Source: DASXKD01 sp963806145 (GTDB lineage: Bacteria; Actinomycetota; Actinomycetes; Streptosporangiales; Streptosporangiaceae). From it: DNA of 64,000 bases. Where the stretch lies: positions 1 through 64,000 of the forward strand of contig CAWDXD010000024.1 in the NCBI GenBank assembly GCA_963806145.1. Direction: 5' to 3'. Under the pieces are notes generated by a model. It was not told the origin of the DNA. It saw only the letters and a list, made by a program, of their open reading frames with translations, and searched no databases. Position 1 is the stretch's first letter. Every line of letters starts with the position of its first letter. Both the position numbers and the translations under genes were made by a program. Shown in pieces: positions 1-8,033 of this stretch.

Positions 1-49
1 TGATCACGGACGATTTCCCGCTCCATGTGCGGAAGATCGTCCGTGATCA
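1..49. repeat. Perfect 14-bp inverted repeat at the window edge
   Basis: Bases 1-14 and 36-49 are exact reverse complements (TGATCACGGACGAT and its complement) around a 21-base loop. It lies 65 bases upstream of the sixA-like gene and has no T-tract, so it may be a processed or regulatory hairpin or the end of a longer palindrome cut by the window. The loop bases TGCGGAAGATC resemble TGCGCGGAAGATC near 30700, so it could belong to a dispersed family. Confidence 0.6.
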
Positions 50-113
50 AGGGAGCCAGGGAGCAGGCCGGTGGCGCTCCTGATCGCGTTCGACTGCCAG
101 GGAGGGGACGGCG

Positions 114-620
114 ATGGGCAGCGGGCACACGCTACTGGTGCTGCGGCATGCCAAGGCGGCGGGGGAGCCAGGGGTCAATGACACCCAGCGCCCGCTGACC
201 GGTGGTGGCCGCCGGGATGCCAGCGCGGCCGGCCGGTGGCTGCTGGCCCGCGGCATTACGCCGGACGGGGTGCTGTGTTCCCCGGCGCAGCGCGCCCGGG
301 AGACCTGGGCACAGGTGAGCGCGGCGCTGGGGGGTAGGGCGCCAGGCGAGGGCGCGGTGAGCTTCGAGCCCAGGGTCTACGACGCGGGCGCGCATGATCT
401 GCTTGACCTCGTCAACGAGCAGCCCGACGACGCGCACACGCTGCTCACCGTGGGCCACAATCCGGCCGCCGGGCAACTGGTCGCCTGGCTCACCGGGCGC
501 CCGGACATCGCCTTCCCCGCGTGCGCGCTTGCGGTCGTCCGGCTCGGCGCAAGCTGGGCCGCCGCGGCACCCGGCGGCGGGGAACTGGCCGATCTGTGGA
601 CCCCGCACGCAGCGGGGTGA
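114..620 (+). CDS. sixA: SixA-like phosphohistidine phosphatase (histidine phosphatase superfamily)
   Basis: This is a 168-residue protein of the histidine phosphatase superfamily, the length expected of the small SixA branch that removes phosphate from phosphohistidine. The catalytic RHAK motif is at residues 11-14, a second conserved arginine region (SPAQRARET) is near residue 60, and the C-terminal catalytic histidine lies in VGHNPA. A strong ribosome site, GGAGGGG, ends six bases before the ATG. It converges with serB. A SixA, SerB and ABC-ATPase neighbourhood is common in actinomycetes. Its true substrate (HPr-type protein or a small phosphoester) cannot be told from sequence. Confidence 0.85.
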   Translation: MGSGHTLLVLRHAKAAGEPGVNDTQRPLTGGGRRDASAAGRWLLARGITPDGVLCSPAQRARETWAQVSAALGGRAPGEGAVSFEPRVYDAGAHDLLDLVNEQPDDAHTLLTVGHNPAAGQLVAWLTGRPDIAFPACALAVVRLGASWAAAAPGGGELADLWTPHAAG

Positions 621-665
621 CCGGGCCCAGGCGCCCTTGATCACTAGCGGTGCAACAGGCGCCGC

Positions 666-1856
666 TCAGGCACCGGGGCCGTCGCCGGCCACCACCTCGT
701 CCCTGGACACCCCGAGCAGGTAGAGCACGGTGTCCAGGTACGGCACGCTCACCGACGCGTCGGCGGCATCCCGGACGGCCTGCTTGGCGTTGAAGGCGAT
801 CCCCATGCCGGCGGCGGCGATCATGTCGAGGTCGTTGGCGCCGTCCCCGACCGCGACGGTCTGGCTGAGCGGCACCCCGGCCTGATCCGCGAACCGCCGC
901 AGCGCTGCCGCCTTGCCCGCGCGGTCGATCACCGGCCCGGTCAGCTTGCCGGTCAGCTTCCCCTCGGCGATCTCCAGGGTGTTGGCCGCCGCGAAGTCCA
1001 GCCCCAGGCCGGCCGCGAGGCCCTCGGTGAGCTGTGTGAATCCCCCGCTCACGATGCCGCAGCGAAATCCGAGGTGCTGCAGGGTGCGGATCAGGGTGCG
1101 GGCACCCGGCGCAAGCTGGATCTCCGCGCGCACCTCGTCGAGCACGCTTGCGTCCAGCCCGGCCAGCAGCGCCACCCGTTCACGCAGCGAGGTCGCGAAG
1201 TCGGCCTCTCCGCGCATCGCCGCGGCGGTGATCTTGGCGACCTGTTCCGCGCAGCCGGCCCGGGCCGCCAGCAGGTCGATCACCTCGGCGGAGATCAGCG
1301 TGGAGTCCACGTCCATGACGATGAGCCGCATGGCACGCCGGTGCAGCCCGCCGCGCTGGACCGCCACGTCCACCCGTTGCTCGGCCGCCTCCCTGGTGAG
1401 CGCCGCCCGCAGGCCGTCCGGGTCGGCCCCCGACACGTCGAGTTCGATGCAGGTCACCGGCCGGTCAGCGAGCCGGTCGATCCGGTCGATGTTCGCCCCG
1501 CTCGCGGCGATACGGCTGGCGATCGCGGCGACCGCGCTCGGCAGCAGCGGGCTGCCCATGACGGTGACGTGCAGCCGCCCGCGGCGCCCGGGCAGCTCAC
1601 CCCACCCGGTGGTGATCTCCGCTTCCAGGTCCAGATCGGCGGCGAGGGCCCGGACCGCTCGGTGAATCCCGGTGAGGTCGGGGTCGTCCTCGCAGGCCAG
1701 CAGCACCCCGAGGACCAGGCGCCCGCGGATGACCACCTGCTCGATGTCCGCGACGGCCAGATCGTGGGCGGCCAGGTCGGAGAACAGCCTGGAGGTGACC
1801 CCGGGGCGGTCACGGCCGGTCAGGGTCACCAGGATGGTGGTTCGGCCAGCAGTCAT
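666..1856 (-). CDS. serB: Phosphoserine phosphatase SerB with N-terminal ACT region
   Basis: SerB hydrolyses O-phosphoserine to L-serine, the last step of serine synthesis, in the cytosol. The 396-residue protein has two ACT-like segments (about residues 6-85 and 95-165), then a HAD phosphatase domain. HAD motif I is DVDST near residue 180, with the first Asp as phosphoryl acceptor. Motif II is the SGGF stretch, and the loop 4 aspartates lie in VGDGANDLDM. The length and ACT-ACT-HAD order match mycobacterial SerB2, where ACT domains bind serine for feedback control. The start ATG is 8 bases from a TAGCGT -10 box, so the transcript is probably leaderless. Confidence 0.95.
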   Translation of the reverse strand: MTAGRTTILVTLTGRDRPGVTSRLFSDLAAHDLAVADIEQVVIRGRLVLGVLLACEDDPDLTGIHRAVRALAADLDLEAEITTGWGELPGRRGRLHVTVMGSPLLPSAVAAIASRIAASGANIDRIDRLADRPVTCIELDVSGADPDGLRAALTREAAEQRVDVAVQRGGLHRRAMRLIVMDVDSTLISAEVIDLLAARAGCAEQVAKITAAAMRGEADFATSLRERVALLAGLDASVLDEVRAEIQLAPGARTLIRTLQHLGFRCGIVSGGFTQLTEGLAAGLGLDFAAANTLEIAEGKLTGKLTGPVIDRAGKAAALRRFADQAGVPLSQTVAVGDGANDLDMIAAAGMGIAFNAKQAVRDAADASVSVPYLDTVLYLLGVSRDEVVAGDGPGA

Positions 1857-1864
1857 CGCGCGTA

Positions 1865-1870
1865 ACGCTA
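1865..1870 (-). promoter_or_regulatory. -10 box of serB (leaderless arrangement)
   Basis: TAGCGT on the minus strand ends 8 bases before the serB ATG, so the transcript would begin at or next to the start codon. Confidence 0.5.
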
Positions 1871-1932
1871 CCGTCGCCGGACCCCTCCTCCGGACGCCGG
1901 GGCGCTACTGCCCGCCCTGCGCCGCCGGAACG

Positions 1933-2961
1933 TCAGGGCAGGAGCAGATGCACGTCGCCGAACTCGTGCCAGAGATAGGAGTGCTCCACCGCGGCGGCGT
2001 AACACCTGCGGAGCAGCCCGGCCCCGGCGAAAGCGTTCAGCATCCAAAGATGTGTGGAGCGCGGTTCGTGCAGTCCGGTGAACAGCGCATCCACCACCCT
2101 CGGGGGGGTTTGCGGTGTCACCAGGTGGTGCGTCCAGCCGGCGGATGCGGGCAGCGGGCCGTCCGTCCCGTGCTCCCTGGCCGCCGCCGCCGTCTCCAGC
2201 GCGCGCACGACCGTGGTGCCGACCGCGACCACCCGGCCACCGGCCTGCCGGGTCATGTCGACCAGCCGGGCCGTGGCCGGCGGGATGTCGTAGGGCTCGG
2301 GATACGGCTCCTCATCGCCTTCCAGCGAGGAAACGCCGGTGTGCAGGGTGAGCGGTGCGATCGTCACGCCCCGCACCACAAGCCGGGCGAGCATCTCCGC
2401 GGTGAACGGCCGGCTGGCGCTCGGCATCTCGGCGCTGCCCGGCGTGGTGCCGAAGACGGTCTGGTAGGCCTCGGCGGGCCAGTCGGAAGCCACGTAGGAG
2501 TAGTGGATGTACGTGCCGTGCCGGAGCAGGTAGGGCACCACCGCGGTGGACAGCCGCACCCGCCACAGCCGCCCGGTGACCCGCTCGGCCAGGGTCGCCA
2601 CCGCACCGCCGGGCAGCGGCAGCGCCTGGCCCGGTGAGCCGCCAGGGAAGGGCTGCGTGGCGTGGCCGCGCACGGCCCGCAGTTCGGCCAGCCAGCTGCC
2701 GTCCGGCAGCGAGGTAGAGAAGTGCATGACCAGCCCCGGGCCGCAGCGGACCGAGGCAGGCAGCGTAGCCGAGGTGTTGACCACGAGCAGGTCCCCCGGC
2801 AGCAGCAGGCCCGGCAGGCCGGTGAACGGGTGGTGCGTGATCTCGCCGGTCCGGCGCCGGCTGACCATCATCCGGACCGCGTCCCTTTGGACGCCGCGCG
2901 CCTCGGGCGGCTCGCTCGCCTCCAGGGCGGGTGGCAGCTCGAAGTCGGCCAGGACCGTCAT
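1933..2961 (-). CDS. queA: QueA-like S-adenosylmethionine:tRNA ribosyltransferase-isomerase
   Basis: QueA transfers and isomerises the ribosyl group of S-adenosylmethionine onto 7-aminomethyl-7-deazaguanine in tRNA, giving epoxyqueuosine. The 342 residues match the family length. Recognisable family segments are the ITHHPF and LLLPGDLLVVNTSATLPAS stretches near residues 40-70, then a C-terminal HLWMLNAFAGAG region that corresponds to the conserved HLPKSTLLML area. No other queuosine gene is in view. Its ATG overlaps the stop of the upstream SDR gene (ATGA, 2958-2961), so the two are translationally coupled. The motifs are divergent enough that a changed substrate is possible. Confidence 0.85.
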   Translation of the reverse strand: MTVLADFELPPALEASEPPEARGVQRDAVRMMVSRRRTGEITHHPFTGLPGLLLPGDLLVVNTSATLPASVRCGPGLVMHFSTSLPDGSWLAELRAVRGHATQPFPGGSPGQALPLPGGAVATLAERVTGRLWRVRLSTAVVPYLLRHGTYIHYSYVASDWPAEAYQTVFGTTPGSAEMPSASRPFTAEMLARLVVRGVTIAPLTLHTGVSSLEGDEEPYPEPYDIPPATARLVDMTRQAGGRVVAVGTTVVRALETAAAAREHGTDGPLPASAGWTHHLVTPQTPPRVVDALFTGLHEPRSTHLWMLNAFAGAGLLRRCYAAAVEHSYLWHEFGDVHLLLP

Positions 2962-3761
2962 GACCGCACCGCGGGCTCGGCGACGGCCGCGGCCTCCGCC
3001 GCCTGGTCGCCGGCGGGCATGAGGTCGGCGGCACGGTAGCGCCCGCTCGGCATCCGCTCGCCGATCAGCCTCCGGAACGCGGGCACCACCGACTCCGGCA
3101 GCGGCCGGTCGGAGATGTCCTCGCCGGGGAACGCGGCCTGATGCATCTGGGTGCGCAGATCTCCCGGGTCCACCCGCCAGACCCGGACGGCGACCTCCTC
3201 GGCGGCCAGCACGTTGCAGGCCTGCTCCAGGGCGGCCTTGGCCGCACCGTAGCCGCCCCAGCCCGCGTACGCCTCGACCGCGGCGTCGGAGGTGACGCTG
3301 AGCACCGCGCCACCCCGCTCGCGCAGGGCGGGCAGCAGCATCTGGGTGAGGGCGACCGGGGCGATCACGTTCACCTCGAAGGCCGTGCGCAGTTCGTCGA
3401 GCGGGAAGTCGGAGACGGCGGGCAGCGGGCTCGGGCCTAGCGTGCCAGCGTTGTTGATGAGCAGATCCGGGCCCCCCAGGGCCTCGGCCGCGCGGCGCAG
3501 GTCGCCGCGGTGGGCCGGGTCGGTGATGTCCCCGGCGATCGCGGTGACGACCGCGCCGGCCGGCAGCCCGGCCATGGCCTCGCGCAGTGCCGCGCCGTCC
3601 CTCGCGTCCACCACCAGCCGGTATCCGTCTTCGGCCAGGGCACGCGCGAGCGCGCGGCCGAGCCCGCGGGAGGCGCCGGTCACCACGGCGACGCGGGCGT
3701 CCCGCGCGGTGCCCTGGGTGTGGGCCGGGCCGGTGCCGTTGTCAGCTTGTCTGTCGGTCAT
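2958..3761 (-). CDS. Short-chain dehydrogenase/reductase
   Basis: This is a classical SDR of 267 residues. It has the nucleotide-binding TGASRGLGRA motif near residue 30, the NNAG motif in the middle, and the catalytic Ser-Tyr-Lys arrangement (a serine in VTSDA, then YGAAK). I chose the ATG at 3761 because the preceding 12 codons are proline-rich and the conserved Rossmann strand begins soon after it. The gene ends inside the start codon of queA, so they form one operon. Whether it acts with QueA or merely shares its transcript is unknown; the substrate cannot be named. Confidence 0.85.
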   Translation of the reverse strand: MTDRQADNGTGPAHTQGTARDARVAVVTGASRGLGRALARALAEDGYRLVVDARDGAALREAMAGLPAGAVVTAIAGDITDPAHRGDLRRAAEALGGPDLLINNAGTLGPSPLPAVSDFPLDELRTAFEVNVIAPVALTQMLLPALRERGGAVLSVTSDAAVEAYAGWGGYGAAKAALEQACNVLAAEEVAVRVWRVDPGDLRTQMHQAAFPGEDISDRPLPESVVPAFRRLIGERMPSGRYRAADLMPAGDQAAEAAAVAEPAVRS

Positions 3762-3871
3762 GACAGCCACGCTAGGCCGGGGCGCCGGTGGCAGCATCGG
3801 CCGTGCGGTCCGGCTCTCCTGCGACGTTGGTCCTAGGACTCGTGCCCGATCCGCACGGCCGCTCGCGCCGG

Positions 3872-3877
3872 TAACGT
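3872..3877 (+). promoter_or_regulatory. -10 box of the GAF histidine kinase gene
   Basis: TAACGT is followed by six bases and then the ATG at 3884, so the mRNA is probably leaderless. It lies in the short divergent region shared with the SDR-queA operon. Confidence 0.5.
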
Positions 3878-3883
3878 CGTGTC

Positions 3884-5158
3884 ATGGGCAAGTACCGCCC
3901 CGCGGCCGACGGGAGTTCCGGTGGCCCGGCGGCCGTGGGCTCACCTTCCGCGGTGCCGGCGGGATCGCGTTCCGGCGCCGCGGCCCCCGGTGATGCGCCC
4001 GGCCAGGACGAGGTCCTCCGCCGGGTAAGCGCGGCCGTCCTCGCCGTCACCAGGGAACTGTCGGTCGGCGACGTGCTCGAGGTCATCGTGCGCTCGGTGC
4101 GCTCGCTCGCGGGCGCCAGGTACGCGGCGCTCGGGGTGCCCGACGACCGCGGCTCGTTCGCGGAGTTCGTGGTCGACGGCATCTCCGAGCGGCAGCGCAA
4201 GGCGATCGGCCCGCTGCCCCGCCAGCACGGCATGCTGGCCGTCATGCTCCGCGAGGGCCAGCCGCTGCGGCTGGCCGACATTCGCGCCGACCCGAGGTTC
4301 GAGGGCTGGCCGTCGGCGCATCCCGAGCTTGCCGACATCCTCGCCATGCCGATCAAGGACGGCGACCGGGTGCTCGGCTTCATCTTCGCCGCCAACAAGA
4401 TGGCCGGCAGAGGCGGCGGGTTCACCGAACGCGACGAAGAAGTACTGGCACTGTTCGCCGCGCATGCCGCGATCGCGCTCACGAATGCCCGCCTCTACGA
4501 GCGTGCCCGGCAGCTTTCCGTGCTGGAGGAACGCGCCCGGCTGGCCAGGGAGCTGCATGACGCGGTCTCGCAGAAGCTGTTCAGCATCCGGGTCAAGGCA
4601 CGCGCCGCGTCGGTGCTCGCCAGCCGGGATCCGGCGAGCGGGGACATCGACCGGGCGGCCGCCGAGATGGAGAGCGTGGCAGCACTGGCCGGTGACGCAC
4701 AGGCCGAACTGCGCGCGGTCATCGACGGGCTGGCTCCGCCGGAGATCACCGAGAGCGGCCTGGCCGGGTCGCTGCGCAGGTACGCGCTGCTGGCCGGCAA
4801 GGCGCACGGGGTGCGGGTCCGGTTCGCCGCCGACGACCTGCCGGCCCTGGGCGCGGACCGGGAGGCCGCACTGTACCGGATCGCCCAGGAAGCGCTGCAC
4901 AACGCGCTGCGCCACTCCGGAGCGGCCGAGGTCGGCGTGTCGGTGTGCGCGGCGGCCAAGCGGGTCACCCTGGAGGTCCGCGACCAGGGCAAGGGCTTCG
5001 TCCCCGAACTGGCCGCCGGTGGCCGCGGCCTGCCGTCGCTGCGGGAACGGGCCGCCGGGGCCGGTGCCTCGCTGGTGATTCGCTCGGCTCCGGGGCAGGG
5101 CACGACGGTGCGGGTGGTCATGCCTGTGCAGCGCGGCAGTCATGGAGGCCCGCGGTGA
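3884..5158 (+). CDS. GAF-domain sensor histidine kinase (NarL/DevS-like)
   Basis: The 424-residue kinase has a disordered first 45 residues, a GAF domain at about 60-205, a HisKA_3 dimerisation region with ELHDAVSQKLF (phospho-acceptor His225) and an ATPase domain at about 320-420 (N box QEALHNALRHS, G boxes DQGKGF and GRGLPSLRERA). No membrane segment is present, so it senses a cytosolic signal through GAF. The family pairs with LuxR-type regulators, and its stop overlaps the start of exactly such a gene (GTGA). Ligand (haem, flavin, nucleotide or none) is not evident: I do not see a clear DevS-type haem histidine assignment. Confidence 0.9.
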   Translation: MGKYRPAADGSSGGPAAVGSPSAVPAGSRSGAAAPGDAPGQDEVLRRVSAAVLAVTRELSVGDVLEVIVRSVRSLAGARYAALGVPDDRGSFAEFVVDGISERQRKAIGPLPRQHGMLAVMLREGQPLRLADIRADPRFEGWPSAHPELADILAMPIKDGDRVLGFIFAANKMAGRGGGFTERDEEVLALFAAHAAIALTNARLYERARQLSVLEERARLARELHDAVSQKLFSIRVKARAASVLASRDPASGDIDRAAAEMESVAALAGDAQAELRAVIDGLAPPEITESGLAGSLRRYALLAGKAHGVRVRFAADDLPALGADREAALYRIAQEALHNALRHSGAAEVGVSVCAAAKRVTLEVRDQGKGFVPELAAGGRGLPSLRERAAGAGASLVIRSAPGQGTTVRVVMPVQRGSHGGPR

Positions 5159-5805
5159 GCGCATCCGAGGCTGGGAAGATCACCGTCCTGATCGCCGACG
5201 ACCACCCGGTGGTGCGGCAGGGACTGCGGGTGCTGCTCAGCCTGCACGCCGACATCGAAGTGGTGGGCGAGGCCAGCGACGGCGCGGAGGCCGTCGAACT
5301 GGCCGCCGCGGTCGCGCCGGACGTGATCCTGCTCGACCTGAAACTGCCCGGCCTGGACGGGCTCGGGGTGCTGGCCGAACTCAGGGACCGGAACCTGCCG
5401 GCCAGGGTGCTTGTGCTCACCAGCGCGGCTGACTCCGCGTCGGTGACCCTGGCGATGCGGGCCGGCGCCACGGGCTTCCTGTACAAGGACGTGGACCCGG
5501 ACGCGCTGGTCCGGGCGGTCCGCTCGGTGCACGACGGGCACACCGTCCTGGCCTCGGAGGCGGCGGGCACGCTGGTACGGTCCCGCAGCAGGCCCGCCGC
5601 GGTCGGCGGCCTCGACGCGCTGACCGCGCGAGAGCGGGAGGTGCTCGCGCAGATCGCCGAGGGCCGGTCCAACAGGGAGATCGCGCGCTTGCTGAACATG
5701 TCGGAGAAGACGGTGAAAACCCACGTCAGCTCGGTGCTGGCCAAGCTCGGCGTGGCCGATCGCACGCAGGCTGCGCTGCACGCGGTGCGCAATTCACCTG
5801 CCTGA
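5155..5805 (+). CDS. NarL/LuxR-family response regulator
   Basis: This is a 216-residue two-domain regulator. The receiver domain spans residues 8-125 with acidic residues ADDH (15-18), phospho-acceptor Asp61 in LLDLKLPG, and a conserved lysine in YKDVD. A LuxR-type helix-turn-helix lies at about 150-212 with the signature LTAREREVLAQIAEG and VKTHVSSVLAKLG. I chose the GTG at 5155, which overlaps the stop of the kinase gene and restores the normal receiver start; the longer open frame upstream lies inside the kinase. It is the cognate partner of that kinase; target genes are unknown. Confidence 0.92.
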   Translation: MSASEAGKITVLIADDHPVVRQGLRVLLSLHADIEVVGEASDGAEAVELAAAVAPDVILLDLKLPGLDGLGVLAELRDRNLPARVLVLTSAADSASVTLAMRAGATGFLYKDVDPDALVRAVRSVHDGHTVLASEAAGTLVRSRSRPAAVGGLDALTAREREVLAQIAEGRSNREIARLLNMSEKTVKTHVSSVLAKLGVADRTQAALHAVRNSPA

Positions 5806-5918
5806 GACGCATCCGGAGCCGGGCCGGCGGCGGCATGAAACGCCGGCCCCGCAGAGCGCCGTTGTGGCCTGCCGTATGACGTAGGTTCATCCTGACGGGT
5901 GCCGCTGGAAGGAGCCGG

Positions 5919-6707
5919 ATGTCCGACGAGGTGGTGCGGCTTCGGGGTGTCGGCGTCCGGCGCGGCGGCTCGATGCTTCTCCGCGACATCACCTGGACCG
6001 TCCGCGCCGACGAGCGCTGGGTGGTCATCGGCCCGAACGGCGCGGGCAAGACAACGTTGCTCCAGGTGGCCGCGGCGCAGTTGTACCCGACCGAGGGCAC
6101 CGCACGCATCCTCGGCGAGCGGCTCGGGGCGAGCGACGTGTTCGAACTGCGGCCGAGGATCGGCCTGGCCAGCGCCGCCCTCGCGGACCGGGTACCGCCC
6201 GGGGAAAAGGTGATCGATCTGGTCCTCACCGCCGCCTATGCCATCGTCGGCCGGTGGAAGGAGGAGTACGACTCCACCGACGTCACCCGGGCGGTGGAAC
6301 TGCTGGACGCGCTGGGCTGCGCGCACCTGATCCGCCGGCGGTTCGCGACGCTGTCGGAGGGGGAGCGCAAGCGGGTCCAGATCGCCCGCGCGCTGATGCC
6401 CGACCCGGAACTGCTGTTCCTCGACGAGCCCGCGGCCGGCCTGGACCTCGGCGGCCGGGAGGACCTGGTGCGCCGGATCGCCCGCCTGGCCGCGGACGGG
6501 ACCGCGCCCACCATGGTCCTGGTCACCCACCACGTCGAGGAGGTGCCAGCCGGGTTCACTCATGCGCTGCTGATGCGCCGCGGGTCTGTGCTCGCGTCGG
6601 GCCGGCTGGAGCGGGTGTTCACCGAGGAGAACCTGTCCAAGTGCTTCGGCGTGCCGCTGGCCATCGAGCACCGCAAGTCCCGCTGGTCCGCCCGCACAAT
6701 GCTGTAA
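5919..6707 (+). CDS. Stand-alone ABC transporter ATP-binding protein
   Basis: This is a 262-residue single nucleotide-binding domain. Walker A is GPNGAGKTT near residue 45, the signature is LSEGERKRVQIARAL, Walker B is LLFLDEPAAGLD and the switch histidine sits in LVTHHVEE. It resembles the YlmA/ModF-type lone ATPases that occur next to serB in actinomycetes. There is no permease gene in view, so it is either part of a split transporter or has a non-transport role. A GGAAGGAG-like ribosome site precedes the ATG. It stands alone between the two-component pair and a small conserved gene. Confidence 0.9.
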   Translation: MSDEVVRLRGVGVRRGGSMLLRDITWTVRADERWVVIGPNGAGKTTLLQVAAAQLYPTEGTARILGERLGASDVFELRPRIGLASAALADRVPPGEKVIDLVLTAAYAIVGRWKEEYDSTDVTRAVELLDALGCAHLIRRRFATLSEGERKRVQIARALMPDPELLFLDEPAAGLDLGGREDLVRRIARLAADGTAPTMVLVTHHVEEVPAGFTHALLMRRGSVLASGRLERVFTEENLSKCFGVPLAIEHRKSRWSARTML

Positions 6708-6849
6708 CCCGGCTACGCGCCGCGCGCCCGCACGGCAGGGTGCCCAGGTGCCTGGCGGCCGGAGATTTGCGGGGGGCGCGTCAGGGGCAGAAGAGAAGTA
6801 TGCGCCGTATGACCGTCACCTGGGCCACCTTGCATCCGTGGGGGCAGCG

Positions 6850-7110
6850 ATGAAAGGCGACCGGGTCGAGATCGTCATCGATGCGGGTGGCAGCACCAAG
6901 ACCTACGAGGTCACCGCCACCCGGGCCGGCCGCCGGGTCGAGGTGGTCAACCACCGCGGGGTGTTCGAGGTCACCGAGGTCACCCGCAGCGGCGTGGTGG
7001 TCCGGACGGCACGCTTCATGGCCAGCCGGGTGCTCGCCCTGGTCGAGTACCCCGCTCCGCGCCGCCCCGAGCCGTACCGGCGGCCTGGGCCGGGGGGCGC
7101 GGCGGAGTAG
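6850..7110 (+). CDS. Conserved small protein, unknown function
   Basis: The protein has 86 residues from the ATG at 6850, chosen because a GGGGGCAG run precedes it and the protein then begins directly with a beta-strand-rich core (GDRVEIVIDAGG, then alternating hydrophobic strands to about residue 65). The last 20 residues are rich in Pro, Arg and Gly and probably disordered. An open frame upstream would add 34 residues of unlike composition. In serB regions of other actinomycetes a small protein of this kind is seen beside the ABC ATPase; I do not recognise a named domain. Confidence 0.6.
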   Translation: MKGDRVEIVIDAGGSTKTYEVTATRAGRRVEVVNHRGVFEVTEVTRSGVVVRTARFMASRVLALVEYPAPRRPEPYRRPGPGGAAE

Positions 7111-7194
7111 CCCGGAGGCGACCCAGCGGCAGCGGCAGTACGCGACGCATTGATCCCAGGATTGGGAACGTTAACAGTACTGAGATCAAAACGC

Positions 7195-7200
7195 TACCGT
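7195..7200 (+). promoter_or_regulatory. -10 box of the wHTH gene
   Basis: TACCGT followed by six bases and the ATG at 7207 gives a leaderless layout. The upstream 50 bases are AT-rich for this genome (TTAACAGTACTGAGATC), as expected of a promoter with a possible autoregulatory site. Confidence 0.45.
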
Positions 7201-7206
7201 TGCTTC

Positions 7207-7743
7207 ATGGCAAGCGCGGATCTCCTGCTCCACCCCGTCCGCCTGCGGATCGTGCAGGCCTTCCTCGGCGACCGGGCCCTGACCACCAGCGCCCTGGCCG
7301 CCGAACTGGCGGATGTCCCGGCGGCCAGCCTGTACCGTCACGTGGCCCGGCTGGTGGACGCCGGGGTTCTCGCGGTGGTCGCGGAGCGGCGGGTACGCGG
7401 CGCCGTGGAGCGCACGTACGTGCTCCGGGTGAGCGCGGCGGCCATCGGGCTGGATGAGATCAGCGAGATGAGCGCCGATGACCACCGGCAGGCGTTCATG
7501 GCCTTTGTCGCCGGGCTGCTCGGTGACTTCGACCGCTACCTCGCCCGGGAGGACCGCGACCTGCTGCGGGACGGGGTGGGTTACCGGATGGCCGGGCTCT
7601 GGCTCGATGACGCCGAGTTCGCGGAACTGATGCGTGAGCTCACCCGGGTGCTCCAGCCGCGCGCGGCCAACCCGCCCCGCCCCGGGCGCACCCGCCGCAT
7701 CCTCGGCTACGTCCTGCTCCCCGGGACCGACCCGGCGCCCTAG
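7207..7743 (+). CDS. Winged-helix (ArsR-like) transcriptional regulator
   Basis: This is a 178-residue DNA-binding protein. Residues 5-70 form a winged helix-turn-helix: HPVRLRIVQAFL, then TTSALAAEL and a recognition helix in ASLYRHVARLVDAGVL, then a wing with RRVRGAVERTY. The C-terminal 100 residues are mostly helical and carry no metal-binding cysteines, so this is not a classical metal sensor. The ATG at 7207 is preferred over one 19 codons earlier because the ArsR-like helix begins right after it and a -10 box is placed for leaderless expression. It has no divergent partner; the ligand and targets are unknown. Confidence 0.8.
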   Translation: MASADLLLHPVRLRIVQAFLGDRALTTSALAAELADVPAASLYRHVARLVDAGVLAVVAERRVRGAVERTYVLRVSAAAIGLDEISEMSADDHRQAFMAFVAGLLGDFDRYLAREDRDLLRDGVGYRMAGLWLDDAEFAELMRELTRVLQPRAANPPRPGRTRRILGYVLLPGTDPAP

Positions 7744-7843
7744 CTCCCAGGGACCCGGCCCGGCGCCCTCGCGGACCGGACCGCACCCCGGCGGCCGCCG
7801 TCCATTGTGAGCATGGGCCTGGCATCTGGCATGATCAGAGGCG

Positions 7844-8023
7844 ATGAGCAGCCCCAGGACCCGCCGTTTTCCCGTGACCGTCACCCGCCTTCCGGTCATT
7901 CGCTGCCAGATCTGCCGACGCACCTTGGCGTCCAGGCCAGGCGAGGCGAGCACCGTGATGACGGAGCACTACCGCCGGGAACATCCCGAAGTGCTTGACG
8001 CCGCGGCCCAGCGGCCACACTGA
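7844..8023 (+). CDS. Small C2H2-type zinc-finger-like protein (59 aa)
   Basis: An ATG at 7844 opens a 59-codon frame that ends in TGA at 8021. The product is basic at the N terminus and contains CQIC (residues 21-24), then about 15 residues later EHYRREHPEV, giving a C-x2-C and H-x4-H spacing typical of a small zinc-binding fold. The linker RPGEASTVMT fits a turn between the metal pairs. I recognise this as a plausible conserved actinobacterial small protein but know no function; nucleic-acid or protein binding is inference. It converges with the Rieske gene with 10 bases between stops. Confidence 0.55.
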   Translation: MSSPRTRRFPVTVTRLPVIRCQICRRTLASRPGEASTVMTEHYRREHPEVLDAAAQRPH

Positions 8024-8033
8024 ACGAATCCGG

